64,000 bases of DNA from Anisodus tanguticus (Eukaryota > Streptophyta > Magnoliopsida > Solanales > Solanaceae): contig CM067552.1 in the NCBI GenBank assembly GCA_034509755.1, positions 20,580,753-20,644,752 on the forward strand. Reading direction: 5' to 3'. The position numbers were made by a program, and so were the translations under genes. Each line of letters opens with the position of its first letter. Positions within the stretch are counted from its first letter, which is position 1. Of the stretch, positions 44,771-57,700 are shown piece by piece. The notes under the pieces were generated by a model. That model was not told the DNA's origin and did not search any database. It was given only the letters and a program-made list of their open reading frames with translations.

Positions 44771-47700
44771 GTCTAGGTAAAGCAACCTTAACCGTCACAA
44801 ACTTTTATGTATAACCTTTGCCTTTGCATACTAGATCATCGTACGGGTCTATTTCGGTTCTTTTTTGGACCATCTCCCATGTATTACTCCCCATGCATTC
44901 AAAATTTCCCTCTTAAAATATCAAGTCATCAAATCGATGTTCATCATAATCTACAATCCTTTAACGATTCACAACTTGCCATAAAGCAACATCCCTTAGT
45001 AGGGTCATTAAATCATTATCATAGGGAAGGCATCATATGTTCATGACTGACACACTTAATCCTAGTACCAAAAACGTTAACCTTGAAGGCTCCTTCCTTG
45101 CTAACTTCTAAGAATTGTTTCTCCTTACAGTTTATTCTTTTACCTCCTACTCACTTAATTTTTTCACTCAGCGATACCTCTTCTTATATCATCTCTAGGG
45201 TATTCGACTCTTATTCCATCATTACTGAAGGATTGATTCAACATCGACGTTCCTTGACTTAACGACTAAATCATTTTGACGTCCTATCCCGTCAATTTTT
45301 GACTTATTCAAATCTCGTAATAGATACTCAGTCTCATAGCACCTTCATCTTGATACCCCAGTCATTACCGCTTTCATGGATTTCAATCTCTGCTGCTCAC
45401 GACTTGTCATCTTACCATACTTTGTCTCATGACCTTCAATCGTTTCTTACATCTATTCTAATGTTTTATTTACCTTTGAATTACTCTTTTGCTATCAATC
45501 TCACCATTTACCCTCGTCTATACCCTCATAATGTAACATTTTCTTGTGTCTAATATCTTTTTCTTCTTCTTTGTTTCTGACAAGAGTATCACCGAGGGAA
45601 ACGTTTACCTCCTGCACAAAGGGCACTATACCTAGCCTGCTACATGTTTAAATTCCCTCAAGGTTATACTTGATTAAAAATTTCAAGGTACATTATGTAC
45701 ACATTCTCTAAAGGGATATCACTACCTAACGTACTATTCTTCAGTACCGTCCACGCTGAGGATCGTACTAAATCCTAAGGTCCCACTACTTTCGAAACTA
45801 CATCCATTGACATCAGCAAATCAATAACATGAATAGGTACTTCTCATTGTGATTCTATCACCACTGAAGATGGGACAACAAGGATTTTATCACTCTATCT
45901 GAATTCTGACATCGTTGCATTCTTCATCTCAGTCTAGGTAAAGCAAAATTAACCGTCACAAACTTTTCTTTGTAACCTTTTCCTTTGCTTAGTAGATCAT
46001 CGTACGGGTCTATGTCGGTTCTTTTCTGCACCATCTCCTATGTAGTACTCCCCATGCATTCGGAATTTCCCTCTTAAAATATCAGGTCATCAAATCGACG
46101 TTCATCATAATCTACAATCCTTTAACGATTCACAACTTGTCTTAAAGCAACATACCTTAGAAGGGTCATTAAATCGTTCTCATAAGGAAGACATCACATG
46201 TTCATGACTGGCACACTTAATCCTAGTAGCAAAAAACGTTAACCTTGAGGGATCCTTCCTTGCTAACTTCTAAAAATCGTTTCTCCTTATAGTTTATTCT
46301 TTTACTGCCTACTCACTTACTTTTTCACTCAGCGATACCTCTTCTTATATCATATCTAGGGTCTTCGACTCTTATTCCATCATTAATGAAGAATCGATTC
46401 AACACCGATGTTCCTTGACTTAATGACTAAATCATCTTGACGTCCTATCCCGTCAATTTTTGACTTATTCAGATCTCGTAACAGTTACTCAGTCTCATAG
46501 CCCCTTCATCTTGATGCCCCAATCATTACTGCTTTCATGGATTTTATCTCCGCTACTCACATCTTGTTATCTTACCATACTTTGTCTCACGACCTTCAGT
46601 CATTTCTTACATCTATTCTAATATTTTATTTACCTTTGAATTACACTTTTGCTATCAATCTCACATTTTACCCTTGTCTATGCCCTTATAATGTAACCTT
46701 TTCTTGTGTCTAACATTTTTTTCTTCTTCTTTGTTTATGACAAGAGTATCACCGAGGGAAAGGTTTACGTCCTACACAAAGGGCACCATACCTGGCCCGC
46801 TAAATTATTAATTTCCTTCAAGGTTATACTTGACTAAAACTTTCCAAGTACATTATGTACACATCCTCTAAAGGGGTATCACTGCCTAACCGTATTATTC
46901 TTCAGTATCGTCCACGATGAGGATCGTACTAAATCCTCAGGTCCCACTACTTTTGAAACTACGTCCATTGATGTCAGCAAATCAATAACATGAATAGGTA
47001 CTTCTCACTTTGATTCTATCACCACTGAAGATAGGACAGTAAGGCTTTTATCACTCTATCTGAATTCTGACCTCGTTACATTCTTCATCTCAGTCTAGGT
47101 AAAGCAACCTTAACCGACACAAACTTTTCTTTGTAACCTTTTCCTTTGCTTACTAGATCATCGTACGTGTATATATCGGTTCTTTTCTGCAGCATCTCCC
47201 ATGTATTACTCCCCATGCCTTCGGAATTTCCCTCTTAAAATATAAGGTCATCAAATCGACGTTTATCATAATCTCAATCCTTTAACGATTCACAACTTGT
47301 CTTAAAGCAACATCCCTTAGTAGGGTCATTAAATCGTTCTCATAGGGAATGTATCACATGTTCATGACTGACACACTTAATCCTAGTAGCAAAAACGTTA
47401 ACCTTGAGGGATCCTTCCTTGCTAACTTCTAAATATCGTTTCTCCTTATTGTTTATTCTTTTCCTGCCTACTCACTTACTTTTTCACTCAGCGATACCTC
47501 TTCTTATATCATCTCTAGGGTCTTCGACTCTTATTCCATCATTACTGAAGGATCGATTCAACACTGATGTTCCTTGACTTAACTACTAAATTAACTTGAC
47601 GTCCTATCACGTCAATTTTTTAATTAGTCAGATCTCGTAATAGATACTCAGTCTCATAGCACCTTCATCTTGATGCCCCAATCATTACCTCTTCCATGGA

Positions 47701-50700
47701 TTTCTATGTCTGCTACCCACGGCGTGTCATCTTACCATACTTTGTCTCACGACCTTCAGTCGTTTCTTACATCTATTCTAATATTTTATTTACCTTTGAA
47801 TTACTCTTTTGCTATCAATCTCACCTTTTACCCTAGTCTATACACATATAATGTAACCTTTTCTTGTGTCTAACATTTTTTTCTTCTTTTTTGTTTCTGA
47901 CAAGAGTATCTCCGAGGGAAAAGTTTACCTCCTGCACAAAGGGCACCATACCTAGCCCGCTAAATTATTAAATACCCTCAAGATTATACTTGACTAAAAA
48001 TTTCAAGGTAAATTATGTACACATCCTCTAAAGGGGTATCACTACCTAACCGTACTATTCTTCATTACCATCCACGTTGAGGATCGTACTAAATCCTAGG
48101 GTCCTACTTCTTTCGAAACTACATCCATTGACATCAGCAAATCAATAACAGGAATAGGTACTTCTCATTGTGATTCGATCACCACTGAAGATGGGACAAC
48201 ATGGCTTTTATCACTCTATCTGAATTCTGACCTCGTTACAATCTTCATCTCAGTCTAGGTAAAGCAACCTTAATCGTCACAAACGTTTCTTTGTAACCTT
48301 TGCATTTGCTTACTAGATCATCGTATGGGTCTATGTTGGTTCTTTTCTGGACCATCTCCCATGTATTACTCCCCATGCATTCAGAATTTCCCTCTTAAAA
48401 TATCAGGTTATCAAATCGACGTTCATCATAATCTACAATCCTTTAACGATTCACAACTTGCCTTAAAGCAACATCCCTTAGTAGGGTCATTAGATCGTTA
48501 TCATAGGGAAGGCATCACATGTTCATGACTGACACACTTAATCCTAGTACCAAAAGCGTTCACCTTGAGGGCTCCTTCTTTGCTAACTTCTTAGAATCGT
48601 TTCTCCTTACAGTTTATTCTTTTACTTCCTACTTTCATACTTTTTCACAAAGTGATACCTTTTCTTATATCATCTCTAGGGTCTTCGACTCTTATTCCAT
48701 CATTACTGAATGATTGATTAAACATTGATGTTCCTTGACTTAACGACTAAATTATGTTGACGTCCTATCCCGTCAATTTTTGACTTATTCAGATCTCGTA
48801 ATAGATACTCAGTCTCATAGCCCCTTCATCTTGATGCCCCAGTCATTACCGTTTTCATGGATTTCTATCTCTGCTACCCACTGCTTGTCATCTTACCATA
48901 CTTTGTCTCACGACCTTCAATCGTTTCTTACATCTATTCTAATGTTTTATTTACCTTTGAATTACTCTTTTGCTATAAATATCACCTTTTACCCTCGTCT
49001 ATACCCTCATAATGTAACCTTTTCTTATGTCTAACATTTTTTTTCTTCCTTGTTTCTGACAAGAGTATCACTGAGGGAAAAGTTTACCTCCTGCACAAAG
49101 GGCACCATACTTGGCCCGCTAAATTATTAAATTCCTTCAAGGTTATACTTCACTAAAACTTTCCAGGTACATTATGTACATATCCTCTAAAGGGGTATCA
49201 CTGCCTAACCGTACTATTCTTCAGTACCGTCCATGATAAGGATCGTACTAAATCCTGAGGTCCCACTACTTTAGAAACTATGTCCATTGATGTCCGCACA
49301 TCAATAACATAAATAGGTACTTGTCACTGTGATTCTATCGCCACTGAAGATGGGACAACGAGGCTTTTACCACTCTATCTGAATTCTGACCTCGTTACAA
49401 TCTTCATCTCAGTCTAGGTAAAGCAACCTTAACCATCACAAACGTTTCTTTGTAACCTTTGCCTTTGCTTACTAGATCATCGTACGGGTCTATGTTGGTT
49501 CTTTTATGCACCATCTACCATGTATTACTCCCCATCCAAATAGAATTTCCCTCTTAAAATATTAGGTCACCAAATCGACGTTCATCATAATCTATAATCC
49601 TTTAACGATTCACAACTTGTCTTAAAGCAACATCCCTTAGTAGGGTCATTAAATCGTTCTCATAGGGAATGCATCACATGTTCATGAATGACACACTTAA
49701 TACTAGTAGCAAAAACGTTAACCTTGAGGGATCCTTCCTTGCTAACTTCAAAAAATCGTTTCTCCTTATTGTTTATTCTTTTACTGTCTACTCACTTACT
49801 TTTTTCACTCAGCGATACCTCTTCTTTTATCATCTCTAGGGTCTTTGACTCTTATTCCATCATTACTGAAGGATCGATTCAACACTGGTGTTCCTTGACT
49901 TAACGACTAAATCAACTTGACGTCCTATCACGTCAATTTTTTACTTATTTCAGATCTCGTAATCGATACTCAGTCTCATAGCACCATCATCTTGATGCCC
50001 CAGTCATTATTGTTTTCATGGATTTCTATCTCTGCTACCCAGGGCTTGTCATCTTATCATACTTTGTCTCACGACCTTCAATCTTTTGTTACATCTATTC
50101 TAAAGTTTTATTTACCTTTGAATTACTCTTTGGCTAACAATCTCACCTTTTACCCTCGTCTATACCCTCATAATCTTACCTTTTCTTATGTCTAACATTT
50201 TTTTTCTTACTTGTTTCTGACAAGATTATCATTGAGGGAAAAGTTTTCCTCCTGCACAAAGGGCACCATACCTGGCCCGCTAAATTATTAAATTCCTTCA
50301 AGGTTATACTTCACTAAAACTTTCTAGGTACATTATGTACATATCCTCTAAAGGGGTATCACTGCCTAATCGTACTATTCTTCACTACCGTCCACGATGA
50401 GGATCATACTAAATCCTCAGGTCCCATTACTTTCGAAACTATGTCCGTTGATGTCAACAAATCAATAACATAAACAGGATCTTGTCATTGTGATTCTATC
50501 GCCGCTGAAGATGGGACAACGAGGCTTTTTCCACTCTATCTGAATTCTGACCTCGTTACAATATTCATCTCAGTCTAGGTAAAGCAACCTTAACCGTCAC
50601 AGACTTTTCTTTGTAACCTTTGCCTTTTCTTACTAGATCATCGTACGGGTCTATATCAGTTCTTTTCTGCACCATCTCCCATGTATTACTCCCCATCCAT

Positions 50701-52888
50701 TTGGAATTTCCCTCTTAAAATATCAGATCATCAAATCGACGTTCATCATAATCTATAATCCTTTAACGATTCACAACTTGCCTTAAAGCAACATCCCTTA
50801 GTAGGGTCATGAACTCATTCTCATAGGGAAGGCATCACATGTTCATGACTGACACACTTAATCCTAGTAGCAAAAACGTTAACCTTGAGGGCTCCTTCCT
50901 TGCTAACTTCTAAGAATCGTTTCTCCTTAAAGTTTATTCTTTTACTGCCTACTCACTTACTTTTTCAATCAGCGATACCTCTTTTTATATAATCTCTAGG
51001 GTCTTCGACTCTTATTCCATCATTACTGAAGGATCGATTCAACACTGATGTTCCTTGAGTAAACTGCTAAATCATCTTGACGTCCTATCCCGTTAATTTT
51101 TTACTTATTCAGATCTCGTAATAGATACTCAGTCTCATAGCCCCTTCATATTGATGCCCCAGTCATAACTGATTTCATGGATTTCTATCTCTGCTACCCA
51201 CGGCATGTCATCTTACCATACTTTGTCTCACGACCTTCAATCGTTTCCTACATCTATTCTAATGTTTTATTTACCTTTGAATTACTCTTTTGCTATCAAT
51301 CTCACCTTTTACCCTTGTCTATACCCTCATAATGTAACCTTTTCTTATGTCTAACATTTTTTTTCTTCCTTGTTTCTGACAAGAGTATCACTGAGGGAAA
51401 AGTTTACCTCCTGCACAAAGGGCACCATACCTGGCCCGCTAAATTATTAAATTCCTTCAAGGTTATACTTCACTAAAACTTTCCAAGTACATTATGTACA
51501 TATCCTCTAAAGGGGTATCCCTGCCTAACCGTACTATTCTTCAGTACCGTCCACGATGTGGATCGTACTAAATTCTCAGGTCCCACTACTTTCGAAACTA
51601 CGTCCATTGATGTCAGCAAATCAATAACATAAATAGGAAAATGTCACTGTGATTCTATCGCCGCTGAAGATGGGAAAATGAGGCTTTTACCACTCTATCT
51701 GAATTCTGACCTCGTTACAATCTTCATCTCAGTCTAGGTAAAGAAACCTTAACCGTCACAAACTTTTCTTTGTAACCTTTGCCTTTTCTTACTAGATCAT
51801 CGTACGGGTATATATCGGTTCTTTTCTGCGCCATCTCTCATGTATTACTCCCTATCCATTTGGAATTTCCCTCTTTAAATATCAGATCATCAAATCGACG
51901 TTCATCATAATCTATAATCCTTTAACGATTCACAACTTGCCTTAAAGCAACATCCCTTAGTAGGGTCATTAACTCATTCTCATAGGGAAGGCATCACATG
52001 TTCATGACTGACACACTTAATCCTAGTAGAAAAAACGTTAACCTTGAGGGCTCCTTCCTTGCTAACTTCTAAGAATCGTTTCTCCTTACAGTTTATTCTT
52101 TTACTGCCTACTCACATAGTTTTTCACTCAGCGATACTTCTTTTTATATAATCTCTAGGGTCTTCGTCTCTTATTCCATCATTACTGAAGGATCGATTCA
52201 ACACTTATGTTCCTTGAGTAAACAGCTAAATCATCTTGACGTCCTATCCCGTTAATTTTTGACTTATTCAGATCTCGTAATAGATACTCAGTCTCATAGC
52301 CCCTTCATCTTGATGCCCCAGCCATTACTGTTATCATGGATTTCTATCTCTTATTCGCACGGCTTGTCATCTTACCATACTTTGTCTCACGACCTTCAAT
52401 CGTTTCTTACATCTATTCTAATGTTTTATTTACCTTTGAATTACACTTTTGCTATCACTCACCTTTTACCCTCGTCTATACCCTCATAATATAACCTTTT
52501 CATATGTCTAACATTTTTTTTCTTCCTTGTTTCTGACAAGAGTATAACTGAGGGAAATGTTTACCTCCTGCACAAAGGGCACCATACCTGGCCCGCTAAA
52601 TTATTAAATTCCTTCAAGGTTATAATTCACTAAAACTTTCCAGGTACATTATGTACATATCCTCTAAAGGGGTATCACTGCCTAATCGTACTATTCTTCA
52701 CTACCGTCCACGATGAGGATCATACTAAATCCTCAGGTCCCATTACTTTCAAAACTATGTCCGTTGATGTCAACAAATCAATAACATAAACAGGAACTTG
52801 TCATTGTGATTCTATCGCCGCTGAAGATGGGACAACGAGGCTTTTTCCACTCTATCTGAATTCTGACCTCGTTACAATCTTCATCTCA

Positions 52889-53550
52889 GTCTAGGTAAAG
52901 CAACCTTAACCATCACAAACGTTTCTTTGTAACCTTTGCCTTTGCTTACTAGATCATCGTACGGGTCTATGTTGGTTCTTTTATGCACCATCTACCATGT
53001 ATTACTCCCCATCCAAATAGAATTTCCCTCTTAAAATATTAGGTCACCAAATCGACGTTCATCATAATCTATAATCCTTTAACGATTCACAACTTGTCTT
53101 AAAGCAACATCCCTTAGTAGGGTCATTAAATCGTTCTCATAGGGAATGCATCACATGTTCATGAATGACACACTTAATACTAGTAGAAAAATGATAACCT
53201 TGAGGGCTCCTTCCTTGTTAACTTCTAAGAATCGTTTCTCCTTATAGTTTATTCTTTTACTGCCTACTCACATAGTTTTTCACTCAGCGATACCTCTTTT
53301 TATATCATCTCTATGGTGTTCGACTCTTATTCCATCATTACCGAAGGATCGATTCAACACTGATGTTCCTTGAGATGAGGATCGTACTAAATCCTCAGGT
53401 CCAACTACTTTCGAAACTACATCCATTGATGTTAGTAAATCAATAACATAAATAGGAACTTGTCACTGTGATTATATCGCCGCTGAATATGGGACAACAA
53501 GGCTTTTACCACTCTATCTGAATTCTGACCTCGTTACAATCTTCATCTCC
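52889..53550. repeat. truncated monomer, about 0.5 kb internal deletion
   Basis: The normal sequence runs to GATGTTCCTTGAG at about 53372, then jumps to ATGAGGATCGTACTAAATCC. The skipped part is the TTATTCAGATC to GTACCGTCC portion of a monomer, roughly 497 bases. Only one base (G) is shared at the junction, so it looks like end joining rather than exchange between repeats. Confidence 0.9.
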
Positions 53551-54710
53551 GTCTAGGTAAAACAACCTTAACCGTCACAAACTTTTCTTTGTAACCTTTG
53601 CCTTTTCTTACTAGAACATCATACGGGTCTATATCGGTTCTTTTCTGCACCATCTGCCATGTATTACTCCCCATCCATATGGAATTTCCCTTTTAAAATA
53701 TCAGGTCATCATATCGACGTTCATCATAATCAATAATCCTTTAACGATTCACAACTTGCCTTAAAGCAACATCCCTTAGTAGGGTCATTAAATCATTCTC
53801 ATAGGGAAGGCATCACATGTTCATGACTAACACACTTAATCCTAGTAGCAAAAACGTTAACCTTGAGGGCTTCTTCCTTGCTAACTTCTAACAATTGTTT
53901 CTCCTTAGAGTTTATTCTTTTACTACCTACTCACATACTTTTTCACTCATCGATACCTCTTCTTATATCATTTCTAGGGTCTTCAACTCTTATTCCATCA
54001 TTACTGAAGGATTGATTCAACACTGATGTTCCTTGAATTAATAGCTAAATCATCTTGACGTCCTATCCCGTCAATTTTTTGACTTATTCAGATCTCGTAA
54101 TAGATACTCAGTCTCATAGCCCCTTCATCTTGATGCCCCAGTCATTATTGTTTTCATGGACTTCTATCTTTGCTACCCACGGCTTGTCATCCTACCATAC
54201 TTTGTCTCACGACCTTCAATCATTTCTTACATATATTCTAATGTTTTATTTACCTTTGAATTACTCTTTTGCTATCAATCTTACCTTTTCCCCCCGTCTA
54301 TACCCTCATAATGTAACCTTTTCTTATGTCTAACATTTTTTTCCTTCCTTGTTTCTGACAAGAGTATCACTGAGGGAAAAGTTTACCTCCTGCACGACGG
54401 GCACTATACCTGGCCCGCTAAATTATTAAATTCCTTCAAGGTTATACATCGCTAAAACTTTCAAGGTACATTATGTACATATCCTCTAAAGACGTATCAC
54501 TGCCTAACCATACTATTCTTCAGTACCGTCCATGATGAGGATCGTACTAAATCCTCAGGTCCAACTACTTTCGAAACTACGTCCATTGATGTTAGCAAAT
54601 CAATAACATAAATAGGAACTTGTCACTGTGATTCTATCGTCGCTGAAGATGGGTCAGCGAGGCTTTTACCACTATATCTGAATTCTGACCACGCTACAAT
54701 CTTCATCTCA
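53551..54710. repeat. full-length monomer following the truncated one
   Basis: This 1160-base unit resumes the normal period after the deletion. It carries variants such as CTCCGTCTAGGTAAAACAAC at its start that are rare elsewhere. Confidence 0.85.
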
Positions 54711-57700
54711 GTCTAGGTAAAGCAACCTTAACCGTCACAAACATTTCTTTGTAACCTTTGCCTTTGTTTACTAGATCATCGTACGGGTCTAAATCAGTTC
54801 TTTTCTGCACCATCTCCCATGTATTACTCCCCATCCATTTGGAATTTCCCTCTTAAAATTTCAGGTCATCAAATCGACGTTCATCATAATCAATAATCCT
54901 TTAACGATTCACTACTTGCCTTAAAGCAACATCCCTTAGTAGGGTCATTAACTCATTCTCATAGGGAAGGCATCACAAGTTCATGACTGACACACTTAAT
55001 CCTAGTAGCAAAAATGTTAACCTCGAGGGCTTTTTCCTTGCTAACTTCTTAGAATCGTTTCTCCTTACAGTTTATTCTTTTACTGCCTACTCACATACTT
55101 TTTCACTCAGCGATACCTCTTCTTATATCATCTCTAGGGTATTCAACTCTTATTCCATCATTACTGAAGGATCGATTCAACTCTGTTGTTCCTTCAATTA
55201 ATGGCTAAATCATCTTGACGTCCTATCCCGTCAATTTTAGACTTATTCAGATCTCGTAATAGATACTCAGTATCATAGCCCCTTCATCTTGATGCCCCAG
55301 TCATTATTGTTTTCATGGATTTCTATCTCAACCCACGGCTTGTCATCTTACCATACTTTGTCTCACGACCTTCAATCGTTTCTTACATCTATTCTAATGT
55401 TTTATTTACCTTTGAATTACTCTTTTTCTATCAATCTCACCTTTTACCCTCGTCTATACCCTCATAATGTAACCTTTTCTTATGTCTAACATTTTTTCCT
55501 TCATTGTTTCTGACAAGAGTATCACTGAGGGAAAAGTTCACCCCCTGCACAAAGGGCACTATACCTGGCCCGCTAAATTATAAAATTCCTTCAAGGTTAT
55601 ACTTCACTAAAACTTTCCAGGTACATTATGTACATATCCTCTAAAGAGGTATCACTTCCTAACCATACTATTCTTCAGTACCGTCCACGATGAGGATCGT
55701 ACTAAATCCTCAGGTCCCACTTCTCTCGAAACTACGTCCATTGATGTCAGCAAATCAATAACATAAATAGGTACTTGTCATTGTGATTCTATCGCCGCTG
55801 AAAATGGGAGAACGAGGCTTTTACCCCTCTATCTTAATTCTGACCTCGTTATAATTTTCATCTCAATCTAGGTAAAGCAACCTTAACCGTCACAAACTTT
55901 TCTTTGTAACCTTTGCCTTGGCTTACTAGATCATCGTACGGGTCTATATCGGTTCTTTTCTGCACCATCTCTCATGTATTACTCCCCATCCATTTGGAAT
56001 TTCCCTCTTAAAATATCCTGTCATCAAATCGACGTTCATCATAATCTATAATCCTTTAACGATTCACAACTTGCCTTAAAGCAACATCCCTTCGTAGGGT
56101 CATTAACTCGTTCTCATAGGGAAGGCATCACATGTTCATGACTGACACACTTAATCCATGTAGCAAAAACGTTAACCTTGAGGGCTCCTTCCTTGCTAAC
56201 GTCTAAGAATCGTTTCTCCTTACAGTTTATTGTTTTACTGCCTACTCACATAGTTTTTCACTCAGCGATACCTCTTCTTATATCATCTCTAGGGTCTTCG
56301 ACTCTTATTCCATCATTACTGAAGGATCGATTCAACACTGATGTTCCTTGAATTACTGGCTAAATCATCTTGACGTCCTATCCCGTCAATTTTTGACTTA
56401 TTCAGATCTCGTAATAGATACTCAGTCTCATAGCCCCTTCCTCTTGATGCCCAGTCGTTACTGCTTTCATGGCTTTCTATCTCTGCTACTCACGGCTTGT
56501 CATCTTACCATACTTTGCCTCACGACCTTCAATCGTGTCTTACATCTATTATAATGTTTTATTTACCTTTGAATTATTCTTTTGCTATCAATCTCACCTT
56601 TTACCCTCGTCTATACCCTTATAATGTAACCTTTTCTTATGTCTAACATTTGTTTTCTTCTTTGTTTCAGACAAGAGTATCACTGAAGGAAAAGTTTACC
56701 TCCGGCACAAAGGGCACCATACCTGGCTCGCTAAATTATTAAATTCCTTCAATGTTATACTTCACTAAAACTTTCCAGGTACATTATGTACACATCCTCT
56801 AAAGGGGTATCACTACCTAACCGTACTATTTTTCAGTACCGTCCACGATGAGGATCGTACTAAATCCTCAGGTCCAACTTCTTTCGAAACTACATCCATT
56901 GACGTCAGCAAATCAGTAATATAAATAGGTACTTGTCACTGTGATTCTATCACCGCTGAAGATGGAACAACGAGGCTTTTACCACTCTATCTGAATTCTG
57001 ACCTCGTTACAATCTTCATCTCAGTCTAGGTAAAGCAACTTTAGCCGTCACAAACGTTTCTTTATAACCTTTGCCTTTGCTTACTAGATCATCGTACGGG
57101 TCTATATCGGTTCTTTTCTACACCATCTCCCGTGTATTACTCCCCATACATTTGGAATTTCCCTCTTAAAATATCAAGTCATCAAATCGACGTTCATCAT
57201 AATCTATAATCCTTTAACGATTCACAACTTGCCTTAAAGCAACATCCCTTAGTAGGGTCATTAACTCGTTCTCATTGGGTAGACATCACATGTTCATGAC
57301 TGACACACTTAATCCAAGTAGCAAAAACGTTAACCTTGAGGTCTTATTCCTTGCTAACTTCTAAGAATCGTTTCTCCTTACAGTTTATTGTTTTACTGCC
57401 TACTCACATACTTTTTCACTCAGCGATACCTCTTGTTATATCATCTCTAGGGTCTTCGACTCTTATTCCATCATTACGGAAGGATCGATTCAACACTGAT
57501 GTTCCTTGAATTAACGGTTAAATTATCTTGACGTCCTATCCCGCTAATTTTTGACTAATTCAGATCTCGTAATAGATACTCAGTGTCATAGCACCTTCAT
57601 CTTGATGCCCCAGTCATTACCGCTTTCATGGATTTCTATCACTGCTACTCACGGTTTGTCATCTTACCATACTTTTTCTCACGACCTTCAGTAGTTTCTT

